In this document: positions 32,500 to 44,235 of the stretch, in pieces
How positions within the stretch are numbered: the first letter of the stretch is position 1
How the letters are laid out: each line of letters starts with the position of its first letter
DNA from: Paratinospora sagittata
Lineage: Eukaryota; Streptophyta; Magnoliopsida; Ranunculales; Menispermaceae
DNA: 64,000 nucleotides
Assembly (NCBI GenBank): GCA_035771175.1
Contig: CM069596.1
Span: 13,225,001 to 13,289,000, forward strand
Direction: 5' to 3'
The notes under the pieces: generated by a model
Databases searched by the model: none
Seen by the model: only the letters and a program-made list of their open reading frames with translations
Told to the model about the DNA's origin: nothing
Program-made: the position numbers and the translations under genes

Positions 32500-33040
32500 T
32501 GAAATTTTCTTCATTAGTGATTTGATGTATATATGTCATATTCACATATGAATGTATAGACGTATTTAATCATAACTAGATATAGTGTCCAAAAACAACT
32601 ATTTGAAATATGTATATATGTCGTATTCACATATGAATGTATAGACATATTTAATCATAACTATATATATAGTTTCCAAAAATCAACTATTTGAATATTT
32701 GAAATTAAACTATATAAAAATCATATATAGTTGTTTTTTAATCCAAATCTTAACTATATATATAATTCATATATATATAGTTCTAGATATATCAAATAAA
32801 ATTTTTCAATTTTTTTTTCTTATACGTACCTCATATACACTAAGGTATATAGATACATATATTCAATCATAACTACACATATAGTTTCTAATAAATCATG
32901 ACTATATGTATATTTAAATCAAACTATATAAAAATCATATAGTTTTCTAGATATATATATTTAATACAAATCTCAACTATATATAATTGACATATGTATA
33001 TATAGTTCTAGATATATATATATCTAATAAAATTTTTCTT
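32500..33040 (-). repeat. AT-rich palindromic leader of Element II
   Basis: Repeated ACTATATATATAGTT-type palindromes and direct repeats such as ATATGTCGTATTCACATATG / CATATTCACATATGAATGTA. Lies between PBS and aORF1 as in Element I but is longer, so the tract has expanded or shrunk between copies. Confidence 0.7.
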
Positions 33041-33078
33041 TCCCTAATTTGGTGGACTTGGGCGGGCCGTGGACCGTA

Positions 33079-33091
33079 CTCTTTGATACCA
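33079..33091 (-). other. Primer-binding site of Element II
   Basis: The minus strand reads TGGTATCAAAGAG, 5 bp inside LTR D; one base changed relative to Element I in the tRNA-Met-i complementary core. Confidence 0.8.
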
Positions 33092-33096
33092 CTAAA

Positions 33097-34564
33097 TGTC
33101 ACACCCCGCCCGGACGTGCCTAAATCGGCGGTACACTCACGGACGGAGCACGCATTTGGAACAATTATAATGGTAACAACAGAGTGCGCAGCGGAAATAC
33201 GGTACACACCGTACAAATCCGATTTCATTAAATTCAGAATATTTTTGTACATAAAACGGTCACGGGAACATATTCCCAAAATCCCCAATGAATCATACAA
33301 AGGGTACAAAATGTGGGCCCCATAATCTGCACCCAGTCCACCCTAATTTCCTGTGAAAGATTGGATAATAATGGAGTGAGCTTAACGCGCTCAGTGGGTA
33401 AATAGTGCATGAGTATACAATTAATAAAGCATACTTCAATATCAAATATCTTAAATACACATGTGAGCATCATAATCAATCAATATGTATGTATGCATGA
33501 CACCGTCTCGTAATGGTTTGATGAACGTACATCGCCTGAATTCACGTACAGGAACGATGCTCTAGATTCACGTACTGATGTCCCTCCCTGGGTGTAGCCG
33601 GGTTCTCATGTACGTCTCTCTCCAGAGAAATATAATGAATAGCGAGCAATGCTCCTAACTATTCTATGAGTCATAAACCATATACGTCCCTAGGTGGTGA
33701 TATGTATGATGCCAATGCATGAACTGGTCTGGTCTTTTCTTTGACATTTAGACTGAGTTTGGCAACGTCTAGTGATCCTTATCAAGGTCGGTATCATGAC
33801 GTGCAAGGTTAGAACATTCAGTATTACTGTATAAGCTGATAGCTTTCAATAAGACCAACTAGATCAGTCCCCAGTTGAGAGGTGAGACACAAGGTCTGCT
33901 TAAATACCAATCGCCTAGAGCAGCCCGCTGCCTCCCGTTTACTATTTAAAGTTACTGAGGACAAGACCGAGTCTAGTTGAGTCAGATTGACCACAAATTC
34001 GGCATTATAACAGTGCAATACATGAATTCCAAATATACAGGCATAAGTGCGACAGTATAAACAATATATGACATAATGCAGTGTAAATGAATAGTAGACA
34101 TAATAATAATTGAATGTAAACTTTAATAAAAGTCATGAAACACGCAAACCTATGTTTCGTTCCCCACCTTCAGATAAAAACTTCTTCTTTCAGATCTGGC
34201 GCTTTCCTCCGGACAGAACTTCGTTGCACCGCTTTCAGATCTGGCGCTTTCCTCCGGACAGAACTTTGTTGCACCGCACCGAGAGTCTCAGACAGAGAGT
34301 TTCAAAAACTTAGAATGCGTGGAAAGGAGAAGAAATTCACAAGAGAAGGTGATTTGGTGTGAGGAATGAGAAATGAGGAGGTTTCTTATATAGAGATTTG
34401 GGCGCCTGAACGTTCTGGCATGCCTTGCGCCTGAACGTTCTGGCATGCCTTGCGCCTGAACGCTCTGGCATGCGCCTGAACGTTCTGTCATGCGCCTGAA
34501 CGTTCGGGCGTTGCCCAAATTGTAAATTTTTTAATTTTTTTTTTGTGAAATACAGGGTATTACA
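33097..34564 (-). repeat. LTR D, 5' LTR of Element II
   Basis: Begins TGTCACACCCCGCCC, ends GGTATTACA. Close to LTR C over the shared part. LTRs C, D and F form one subgroup (TATATAAG box, GAACGTTC or related minisatellite); A, B and E form another. Contains the U3 minisatellite with 5 units. Confidence 0.93.
34403..34510 (-). repeat. 20-bp minisatellite, 5 units, LTR D
   Basis: Same CGCCTGAACGTTCTGGCATG unit as in LTR C but only five copies, two of them separated by a CCTTG spacer. The copy difference from LTR C arose after insertion. Confidence 0.88.
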
Positions 34565-35034
34565 AGTAGTCTCTACCTTCTTTCTGTTCAGTGCATTAGC
34601 TACAACATTTGTCTTCCCAAGATGATACTCCAGTGTGAAGTTATAATCCTTGAAAAGTTTAAACCATCACCTCTAACTCATACTTAAATCTTTCTGTGAG
34701 AATAGATTATTTCTGACTCTTATGATCTAAATCAAGTGTAAATTTCCCTCCATAGAGATAATGTTTTCCATATTTTCAATGCTAAGATTACTACAACCAG
34801 TTTTAATTCATGCACTGGATAGTTCTTCTCATGCACCTTCAATTGTCTTGATGCATAAGCAATGACTCTATCTTTTTGCATATGTACACATCCCAAACCT
34901 GTATGAGAAGCATTTGCATAGATTACTAACTCTTGACCAGGTTTTGGTAAAGATTAACACTGGTACAAATGTCAACTTTCTCTTCAACTCTAGAAAGGCA
35001 TTTTCACACTCATCTGTCTACATTGATAGTACAT
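34565..35034 (-). pseudogene. H1-type RNase H fragment
   Basis: The minus strand is a decayed Tekay-like RNase H: the ALNRK-like end near 34570, the F-x-L-D-H-K-like region near 34720, and the A-Y-A-S-R-Q-L-K counterpart near 34840. Its right part aligns with 443-690. It lies between LTR D (ending 34564) and the 5' LTR of Element IV (starting 35035), so it is target DNA for both. Confidence 0.65.
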
Positions 35035-37551
35035 TGTAATGCCCATACCTTAGGATGACGTCATTTTGACCCATAGAGTACTCGTATACGTATGCGTACA
35101 CGTGTATGATCTTTGACGCGCGTTAGTTTGAGTGTATTTACATGATTTTACGTCGTTTAGAGTGCGCGTGAAGTTTCGGAATGATCGGAGACCCGTTCGA
35201 CGTCGAAACATGTCAAAAATGGTGTTTTGAATCAGTGGAGCTCGCTCCGTGGAGGAAGAAATTTTTGTAACCGATTACATCAATGGCTTGATCTCCTAGA
35301 TCCGTGGTCCAATTGAGCTGAAAGTTTTTTAGTTTATTCTACTCTGATAGATCTTCATTATGAACGGTGAAGATCTTGATAGGACTTGGTTACTGTGAGA
35401 TATATGACTCCAAACATTGTTTCATGGATTTGTGGATTTTCATGCGCAGTTTTGATCAAACAAATTGATCTAGTTATTTTACCGTTGGATTGAGCTGAAC
35501 TTTTATCATAAGGTTGGTAACTGACACATAAAACTCTTGGATGGTTAAGATGTTAAGTTGGAAATTCGTTTGCAAGAAATTAATTATATAAGTGAACGTA
35601 ATTGCAGCAGAAAAACAAAAAAAAAACTATTACTTTTATTTAAGTATTTTTTTAAAGTGTGGGTGCAAAATTCCACTTAACCTCTATATAAGTCATTGGA
35701 ACATGATTTCTCTCATTTTTCACTTCCAAAAGAAGCTAAGGAGCTTGGAGAAGAGGAAAAGAAGGCGAGAGGAGAAATGAGAGAGAAAGCTAGGGTTTTG
35801 GTGCTTTCATGCCAAAAATCCCTCCAAGGTTTTACTGATTTTGATTAATAGAAACCCTAGTGTAGAGAAATTTTGGCCTAGGCTATGTAATTTGGCAATT
35901 GCTTGTAATTTGAAAAATTGCATGTGATTTGGGGATTTGCCCAAATTTGGGGCTTTTGACCTAAACCAAGTCAATTGATTAAATTGACTTGGGAATTGTC
36001 TAATTGGACCCAAATTGAATGAAATTATGGGTTTAGAATGGTTGGTCATGTGTTAGAATTGAATGACCTAGTTCAATTCGGCTTTATGCCTATTGTAAAG
36101 ATTTTTTCCCAAATTGGGGCATATGTTATGTGTTGGCTTAAATTGAAAATTTTGACCTAGACTTGGTCAATTGATTAAATTGACATGAGATTAGTCTAAT
36201 TAACTCTATTTATGATTGAATGTCATGTATTATAGTGGTTGGATCAACCTATTGCATTCAATTGGGTTAATTTAGTATTAAATAGTTAAATTGAGCAATA
36301 TGGAATTGGCTCATGGGTTTGACTACTTAAGAATCTTACTTGGCTTTTGATTTGGGTTTAAAAATGGTGGGTTAGCATACTTTAAGGCTGATTTTCAGTT
36401 TTGGTAAACCATGTTATTTCAGGATCTTGTGGTTGATCTATATAACCCAAATAGTCAATTGGAGGTTGTGGTGCTTGGGGTGATTTGTGCATCTAAGTGC
36501 TTTCTTTCGTTGGATTGGAATTGGAATTGGATTGGCTAAGTCTAGCCAATCAAGGTGTGAGTGTTTCTTTTACTTGTGAATTATATATGTGACATTGTAG
36601 TATAAAATGTTTTAAATGCTTGTATAATGTAGTATGCATGATTTACTGAATTCATGAACTGTATTTGAGCATAGACAGTTGGGAAAGCAGTTGAGTTATG
36701 TGCATTCCCTAAGCTTGAAATTTCTTATGGAATCCCATTGGGCCGACCGAGAATCCTCAATTGTGGACCTTATAAAGGATTTTTATGGGTTGTGTATGTT
36801 AGGATTCGCCTAGACATGGTATTTCTCTTGGTGGGAAAATCATATGGTTCATACAATCCATAAAAATTCTGATAGATACAGGTAAAAAGTCGATTGGGCA
36901 TGGGTTTCGCACATACATGGCCCTTATATTGATTCTTATTCAGGAGGTGTTAGGTTGCATATGCATGTTTATAAAATAGTATCCATTGTCTTGTTTATGG
37001 CATGATACATTATATTGGCATGTATGTAATATTGCTTACACCCATGATTATTTAAATGGTTTTAATGATTCTTGCAATGTTTTACTTAAATGCATATATG
37101 TGTTGCCACTTGTATAAAACATTCACTGAGCTTGTTTTAGCTCACCCCTCATCCTTATCTTTTCAGAAAATGATAGGAAGGGGAAAGGGAAAGCTTAGCT
37201 GTGAAGCGTTCCTGTACTGTTGTTGACGTAGGTGTTTAGTACTTTTTCGCAATTTTTTTGATAAATTGTACTATGTAATACCTAATGATTATACTTAACA
37301 TTTAGATGGGTTTGTACTTATGGTTAAGTATATTATGTACTTTTGAACACTATGGACTTGGAGAAAAATTTTCTGGTTTTCATTTGGGATATGATTTATA
37401 TGATGATCTTATATTATGTCCATGTGTTTATTGTTCTGTATTTGAGATTATGCTTTGTGTTAGAAGGCTTATCAGGATGCCGTGTATGTCAAGGGAGGCT
37501 ATACACGGGGTTTTATGTCGGTCATGACGTCACGGATAGTGGGTCGTGACA
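35035..37551 (+). repeat. Element IV 5' LTR
   Basis: Begins TGTAATGCCCATACCTTAGG, ends GGGTCGTGACA, followed by the PBS. The first ~565 bp match 41985-42550. Contains GGAGCTCGCTCCGTGG (35237-35253) and a TATATAAG box at 35684-35691. GTGACGTCA-type motifs are near both ends (GATGACGTCATTTTGACCC at 35053, GACGTCACGG at 37526). Confidence 0.9.
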
Positions 37552-37555
37552 ACTT

Positions 37556-37568
37556 TGGTATCAGAGAG
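37556..37568 (+). other. Primer-binding site of Element IV
   Basis: TGGTATCAGAGAG, 4 bp after the LTR; initiator tRNA-Met type, the same 13 bases as in Element I. Confidence 0.88.
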
Positions 37569-37750
37569 AGTGTTTTAGGTTTAAAAACCTTAACAAGAAT
37601 AAAAGACTTATAAGATATTATGATTTCTCTTTATGGGTATGATTATGGGTAGTTATCTTAGGGATAACAACTCTCATGGCTTGTGATTCTGATGGAATTT
37701 TCCTTATTTGTGAATTTCACATTTACAAGAGAGGAAATTCAGAACCAACC

Positions 37751-38637
37751 ATGGACCCGGATAAGCGCTTTAGGCAGATTGAGGCCTTACTTGCTGCTCA
37801 GACCCAGATTCAGCAGTAGTAGACTCAGATTTTAGCACTGCTTACCCAGTCCAGGGCAACAAGCAGCCGCAACCAGGTGTTCCAGTTGATGGGGAGCACA
37901 GTAGTGTTGGCATGGCCGTGGGGGAAATGGCTGGACCAACTAAGGTTCATGTCGAGGTTCATGCCAATGTCCAGGCAGAGGTTCGGGCCGAGGTACAGGT
38001 TGAGGTACTTGTTGAGGCTGTGGGAATTCTCAAGCAGATTATTGAGTCAGAGCGTTATAAGAGGGTCATGAAGGCCTTCCAGATCAAATGCCCGACGGAG
38101 TTTTTTGGAGGCCTATGTATTAAGACAGCTGAGAGATGGCTCAAGAGGATGAAGACTATCTTCAGCGACATGTAGGCTTCTGAGGCTGACAGAGTGAGGT
38201 TGGCCAGGTTCAAGCTCGTCGACAGAGCTGATGATTGGTGGCTGAGATTAGACTGCATGGTCGATGAGATTCAGATGTTGACCAAGTTTAAAGAACTTTT
38301 CTACGAGGAGTTTTACCCGAGGTCAGAGCCCGATCAGAGGAGGATCAAGTTCATGCACCTGACCCAGGGAAGTCAGTCAGTGAGGGAGTACGAGCAGGAG
38401 TTTAACCGCTTGGCACTCTTCACTCCTGAGATGGTGTCGACTAACTACCTTCGCATGCAGAGGACACGAGATGGGTTTCGTGATCGTATCCGTCAGGGTT
38501 TGGCACTTGCCGACATTCAGACTTACGCCCAGGCCATGTTGTAGGCCGCTGATTTCGAGACTGTAGAGGCTCATTCCCGGATGAGGACATCAGCCACGGT
38601 ACAGGCACCTACAGTTCCTTCAAGATAGAAACAGCCG
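37751..38637 (+). pseudogene. Element IV gag, truncated
   Basis: Starts MDPDKRFRQIEALLAAQTQI, then two stop codons and a frame change. A Val-rich repeat-like stretch (VHANVQAEVRAEVQVEVLVE) precedes the capsid-like region (AERWLKRMKTIFSDM, VDRADDWWLRLDC, KELFYEEFYPRSEPDQRRIK, LTQGSQSVREYEQEFNRLAL). It ends without a zinc knuckle: after about 38637 the sequence jumps into the middle of the protease. Confidence 0.85.
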
Positions 38638-39050
38638 ACAGTACGCCGTTGGTTTTGAGTACGACGGCTGGTGAGAAGATTTACCCTCATATGGTATGTG
38701 TGACATGTATTGTAAGATTCGAGGACCATGAGATGTGTGTTGACCTTAGAGCCTTAGAGTTCCTCGAGTTCAACGCCATTTTGGGTATGGATTGGCTGGC
38801 AGCGTATCACGTTCACATTGATTGCTTTCGCAAGAGGGTTGTCTTCAAATACCCGGACAACCAATCTTTGTTTTTCAAGGGAGGACTGCTTCAAGACCAC
38901 CTAAGCAGGGTAGATGAGCCACTGATGATGAGGTTGCTACGATGGATAGTTTGAGGCCAGTAGATGATGTGGGACAGGACGTTTAGTTAGCATACATTCC
39001 TGTAGTCTGCAAGTACCCAAAAGTTTTTCCTGATAAGTTACTTGGCTTAC
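38638..39050 (+). pseudogene. Element IV protease C-terminal half
   Basis: Reads LSTTAGEKIYPHMVCVTCIV, LRALEFLEFNAILGMDWLAA and YHVHIDCFRKRVV. The D-S/T/P-G active-site region found upstream of this point in other copies is absent, because the gag sequence runs straight into the post-active-site part. The linker ([11 protein letters not shown]) leads to RT after frame breaks. Confidence 0.82.
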
Positions 39051-40000
39051 CGCTTAAGCGAGAGGTAGACTTTATCATTGAGCTAATGCCCTGGAAAAAA
39101 CCCATTTCCATTCCACCGTATCATATGGCACCGAAAGAGTTGAATGAACTCAGAGCCCAGCTTGATGAGCTGATGGGCAAGGGATTTATTTCCCCTTGTA
39201 TGTCACCTTGGGGAGCACTTGTATTGTTCGTCAAGAAAAAGGACGAGAGTCTTCGATTGTTTATAAACTACTGTCAGCTGAATAAGGTGACTATCAAGAA
39301 CAAGTATCCACTTTCTCGTATTGATGACTTGTTTGATCAATTGATTGGGGCCAAGTTCTTTTCGAAGATTGACTTGAGGTCTGGGTACCATCAGTTGAGG
39401 ATTAGAGATGAGGATGTGCCGAAAACTGCTTTCCGGACGAGGTATGAACATTATGAGTTTCTGGTGATGCCCTTCGGGTTGATTAATGCACCAGCTATGT
39501 TCATGGATCTGATGCAGAGGGTATTCAGAATGTACCTTGACCAGTTCATTATAGTATTTATTGATGATATCCTAGTCTATTATAAGACTAGAAAGGATCA
39601 TGAGCGTCATCTCAGAGTTACTTTGCAGACATTGTTAAAACATATGCTTTACGCCAAGCTGAGCAAATGTGACTTCTGGATAACTGAGGTGAAGTTTTTG
39701 GGTTATGTGGTTAGTGCAGAGGGTATTTCAATTGATTCTATTAAGGTTGAGGCGATCATTGGTTGGCCAAGACCTACCATGGTGACAGAGATTCGTAGCT
39801 TTTTGGGTTTGGTTGGCTATTATAGGAAGTTCGTGAAGGACTTTTCCACGATACCCGCACCATTGACTAAGCTAACTAAGAAGAATGTGGCCTTCACATG
39901 GTCGGATGCCTGTGAGAAAACCTTCAGTGAATTGAAACAGAGGTTGACTACAGCTCCAGTGTTGTTTCTTCCAGAGCCTAGGAAAGAGTTGGTGATTTAT
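39051..40000 (+). pseudogene. Element IV reverse transcriptase
   Basis: Largely open (part of a 351-codon frame). Blocks: [20 protein letters not shown] (the usual C-I-D-Y is F-I-N-Y), [55 protein letters not shown], catalytic [13 protein letters not shown] (both Asp present), [35 protein letters not shown]. The catalytic pair is intact but the conserved finger Asp is changed. Confidence 0.9.
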
Positions 40001-40566
40001 ATAGATGCATTACTCTTAGGTCTGGGATGTGTACTGATGCAGAAGGTCAAGTGGTTGCACATGCATCTAGACAGCTTAAGGTGCATGAGCACAACTACCC
40101 TGTGCATGATTTGGAGCTGGCAACTATTGTGTTTGCACTGATGCTATGGAGGCATTATCGGTATGGTGAGAGGTTCACTTTGTTTTCTGATCACAAGAGT
40201 TTGAAGTACCTTTTTGACCAGAAGGAGCTGAATATGCGGCAGAAGAGATGGCTCGAGTTATTCCAGGATTATGATTTCTCTTTGGAGTATTATCCTAGCA
40301 AAGCCAATGTTGTGGTTGACGCTTTGAGCCGTAGGCAAGCAGAGACTCAGGTGGTTGCTTTTCAGATGGCCCAGCAGTGGCATTTACTTGAGAGAGCGAC
40401 TATGATGAGTATACTCTTGGACGCACCACGTAGTGAGATATGTGCTCAGATGCACGTGCAGCTTGCTGATGCCCATATTTCTCGAGTTAGAGATCTACAG
40501 GAACATTGTCCTGATTATGTCATGTACCGTAGATACACAGACAGTGCTGACCAGGCCGATTGGTAG
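40001..40566 (+). pseudogene. Element IV RNase H, frameshifted
   Basis: Begins [20 protein letters not shown] (T-D-A-S is I-D-A-L), then a frame change near 40045; continues [72 protein letters not shown]. The Asp, Glu and Asp positions remain. It ends at a TAG (40564-40566) in the linker to integrase. Confidence 0.88.
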
Positions 40567-41926
40567 ATTGGTCCATATGATATTCTACGGTATGGAGGGA
40601 GACTATGGATCCCATATGATGCCGAGTTGCGTGCTGAGATACTTCAAGAGGCTCACAGGTCTTGGTATACTGTTCATCCAGGGGCTACCAAGATGTGTCA
40701 TGACATGACGAAAACTGTGTGGTGGCATGGGATGAAGAAGAGTATAGCTGAGTATGTGCAAAGATGTGGGGTGTGCTAGCAGGTTAAGGCTGAATACAGA
40801 AAGCTTGGAGGTCAGATGCAACCATTACCCATACCTGAGTGGAAATGGGAGCACATCGCGATGGATTTCATCTTAGGATTGCCAAGGTCTCAGGGCAGAT
40901 TTGATGTCATTTGGGTTGTGGTCGATAGACTGACCAAGAGTGCACACTTCCTACCTATGAGCGCCAGAGACTTTATGGATAGACTGAGCAGATTACATGT
41001 GAGAGAGATCATGAGATTGCATGGAGTGCCCTTGTCTATCGTGTCGCATCAAGATCCATGATTTAAATCTAGGTTTTGGCAGGCTTTTCAGACTCGATTT
41101 GGGACCCTTCTCCGATTCAGTACAACATTTCACCCTCAAACGGATGGTCAGTCCTAGAGAGTGATTCAGATGCTGGAGGATATGCTCAGGTCTTGCATTT
41201 TAGAGTTTGGTGGTGGTTAGAGTGAGCATTTTCCCTTGTGTGAGTTTGCTTACAATAACAGTTATCAAACGAGCATTAGTATGGCACCGTATGAAACTTT
41301 GTATGGAAGACCTCGTAGATCTCCAGCTTGTTGGTATGAAGTGGGTGATACACAGTTATGGGGCCTTGATGCAACTGTTGTGCATATAGAGAAAGTCAAG
41401 TTGATTCAGCAGAGGCTGAGGTCGACTTAAGACAGGCAGAAGAGTTATCACGATAACCGGCATAGGCCATTAGAGTTTGCAGTGAGAGACCTAGTTTTGC
41501 TTAAGGTCTCGCCACTCAAAGGTCAGATGAGGTTCGTCATCAGAGGAGAACTGGCCCCTAGGTTCATTAGACCATTCCAGGTTGTTGAGAAGATTGGACC
41601 AGTAGCATCTAGGTTGGCTCTACCTTCTCAGCTCAAGAGTGTTCATGATGTTTTCCATGTAACGATGCTGAGGAATTATATTGAGGCTCCATCGTAGGAG
41701 TATTATCCAAATCCAGCTTATGTGCTTGATGTGAGTCATCAGCAAGTTGGGGAGGATACGACTTATACAGAGTTGCCGATCCAGATTGTGGCTTGTCGAG
41801 TTCATAAATTGAGGAATAAAGAAATCTCGTTTGTGCGAGTCAAATGACAATTCCATGATAATGAAGAGCAAACTTGTGAACGTGAGGACCAGATGAGAGA
41901 GCATTTCCCCGATCGTTTTACTGACT
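40567..41926 (+). pseudogene. Element IV integrase with chromodomain, several stops
   Basis: Zinc region (HRSWYTVHPGATKMCHDMTK, CGVC then TAG), core EWKWEHIAMDFILGLPRSQG, VVVDRLTKSAHFLPM, LHGVPLSIVSHQDP (the usual S-D-x-D is S-H-x-D, so the second catalytic Asp is His), a TAG exactly at the catalytic Glu codon in the TDGQS-x-R block (about 41155), [40 protein letters not shown], and chromodomain remnant LRNKEISFVRVK...FHDNEEQTCE. Chromovirus type; dead. Confidence 0.88.
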
Positions 41927-41984
41927 GAGGTTAGTTCTCTTATTTTTATTTTTGAAGAAAAAATACTCTTATGTTGGGGAGAAT

Positions 41985-42550
41985 TGTAAAGCTTATACCT
42001 TAAGATGACGTCATTTTGACCCGTAGAGTATCCGTATACGTATGCGTACATGTATATGATGCTCGACACGCATTGATTCTACTTTATTTGCATGATTTTA
42101 AATCATTTAGATTGCGCGTGAAGTTTTAGAATGATCGGAGACCCGTTCGACGACAAAACATATCGAAAATGGTGTTTTGGATCACAGGAGCTCGCTCCGT
42201 GGAGGAAGAAATTTTTGTAACCGATTACATCATGCTTGATCTCCAAGATCTGTGGTCCGATTGAGCTCAAAGTTTGGCAGTTTATTCTTTTATGACATAT
42301 CTTCATTATGAACGGTGAAGATCTTGATTGGAGTTGGTTACTATGAGATATAAGACTCTAAACACTGTTTCATGGATTTGCAAATTTTCTTGCACAGTTT
42401 TGATCAAACAGTTGAATCTCAAAATTCCACCGTTCGATTAAATTGAAAATTTACCAAAAGGTTAGTAAGTGACGCATAAAACTTTTGTACTGCTAAGATG
42501 CTAAATTGGTGAGTATTTTCCAAGAAATTGATTATCTAAGTGAACATAGT
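41985..42550 (+). repeat. Element IV 3' LTR, first 566 bp
   Basis: Begins TGTAAAGCTTATACCTTAAG and follows the 5' LTR (35035-35600) with substitutions, including GATGACGTCATTTTGACCC and GGAGCTCGCTCCGTGG. It stops at ...GTGAACATAGT, where LTR E starts; the 5' LTR continues GTGAACGTAATTGCAG at the same point. The rest is not found in the window. Confidence 0.88.
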
Positions 42551-43795
42551 TGTCACACCTCGCCCGGACGGACGGGGCGCAAATGCATTATAACGATAAT
42601 AGTAGAGTCAGCGGAAGCACAATTTAGTACAAGTCTGATTTCATTAATTTCATAATATTTATATACATGAAATGGTTAAGGGAACATTCTCCCAAAAATC
42701 CCCAATGAATAATACAAAGGGTACAAAATGTGGGCCCAAAAACCAGCACCCAGGCCACCCTAATCTCCTGTGAAAATCTGGATAACAATGGGGTGAGCTA
42801 CACGCTCAGTGGGTAAAATAGTACGTGAATATAACAATTAATAAAGCAAACTTCATAATCAAATATCTTAAATACACATCAGAGCATCATAATCAATTCA
42901 ATATGTATGTATGCATGACACCGTCTCGTATTGGTTTGATGACCGTACATCGCCTGAGTTCACATACAGATGTCCTTCCCCAGGAATAGTTGGGTTCTCA
43001 TTGTACGTCCCTCCTCAGGAACGATGCTCTGGATTCACATACAGATGTCCCTCCCTAGGTGTAGCCAGGTTCTCATTGTACGTCCCTCTCCAAAGAAATA
43101 TAATGAATAGCGAGCATCGCTCCTAACTATTCTATGAATCATAAACCACATACGTCCCTAGGTGGTGATATGTATGATGTCAATGCATGAACTAGTACGG
43201 TCTTTACTTAACATTTAGACAGGATTTAGCAACGTCTGGTGATCCTTATCAGGGTCGGTATCACTACGTGCAAGGTTAGGACATTAAGTATTACTGTATA
43301 AGCTGATAACTTTCAAATAAGACCAACCAGATCAGTCTCCAGTTGAGAGGTGAGACACGAGGTCTACTTAAATAATAATCGTTTAGAGCAGCACACTGCC
43401 TCCCGTTCACTATTTAAAGTTACTGAGGACAAGACTGAGTCTGGTTGAGCCAGATTGACCACTAATTATACAGGCATAAGTGCGACAGTATAAACATTAT
43501 ACGCAATAATGCAGTGTAAATAAATAGTAAACATAATTTTAAATGAATATAAACTTTAATAAAAGTTATAAGACACGCAAACCTATGTTTGTTCCCAACC
43601 TTCAGATAAGACCTTTTTTAAGAAGTGGCGCTTCCCCCAGACAGAACTGCGTTGCACCGCATAGAGAGTCTCAAAAGACCAAGAACTCAAAATGAGTTAA
43701 AAGGAGAAGAAAAATCACAAGGAGAGCTGATTTGGTGTGAGAAATGAGGATGGAGGAGAGTTCCTTTTTTTTGGTGCAAACCTAGGGTATTGTAA
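42551..43795 (-). repeat. LTR E, 3' LTR of Element III
   Basis: Begins TGTCACACCTCGCCCGG; the inner end is GGTATTGTAA instead of GGTATTACA. It lacks the usual GC-rich motifs near the inner end (a deletion around 43760). Inserted in the Element IV 3' LTR. Confidence 0.88.
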
Positions 43796-43849
43796 CTCTA
43801 CGCCCCTTAAAAGGATTTCACCCTCGAAATCAGTTGAAGTAGTCATGAT

Positions 43850-44180
43850 GGTTATCTGCTTGAGATTTACTGTCGGCATTATCGTTTGCTAGTTTAGGGT
43901 AGTGCCTGTATGGTCCCTGAATGACACTGTGGCCGGTGGAATCTTCAACATCATGAAACCATGGAGAGCAAATGGAGTCGAATTCGTCCTCAGAAGATTC
44001 CAACGTTTGCTTAACGGATGGTAGTGTAGGGCGCTGGTTACATCATTTGAGGGGAGGTAGGTTGAGCGGTGGGATGCTTTTCCGTGCTGTTGCTCAAATC
44101 CGGCAGCCTGGCAATTTTGGTAGAAGGTCCTGCCAAGATGAGGGCACAGGATTGTTTTGGGCAAGATTGTTACGAAAAAG
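43850..44180 (-). pseudogene. aORF2 remnant of Element III, N-terminal part deleted
   Basis: Aligns with Element I 3590-3890 (e.g. CATGAAACCATGGAGAGCAA, TTGGTAGAAG-TCCTGCCAAG). About 200 bp covering the start codon and first 50 or so residues are missing where AAAAAGCCA meets AGATCATTT near 44180. Frames are broken. Confidence 0.7.
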
Positions 44181-44235
44181 CCAAGATCATTTTATTGATA
44201 AGTGAAATAGTACAATGTATCACATCATCAATTAT

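Larger units (their letters stand above)
23684..34564 (-). mobile_element. Element II: best-preserved member of the Element I family
   Basis: Same organisation as Element I: LTR D (33097-34564), PBS, AT leader, aORF1 (30802-32376), stem-loops, gag, one long open gag-pol frame (26491-29256), integrase/chromodomain, aORF2 remnant, PPT, LTR C. The outer part of LTR C is missing, so no target duplication can be read. The right flank at 34565 is an old H1-type RNase H scrap. Defects are few compared with Element I: a frameshift in gag, a TGA in the integrase zinc region, and breaks in aORF1. Confidence 0.93.
35035..42550 (+). mobile_element. Element IV: Tekay-like gypsy element, plus strand, right LTR cut
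   Basis: 5' LTR 35035-37551, PBS, gag, partial PR, RT, RNase H, integrase, chromodomain and a 3' LTR start (41985-42550), cut where LTR E of Element III begins. The gag zinc knuckle and protease active site are missing at about 38637. The left flank TACAT (35030-35034) has no readable partner. Many stop codons; inactive. Confidence 0.9.
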
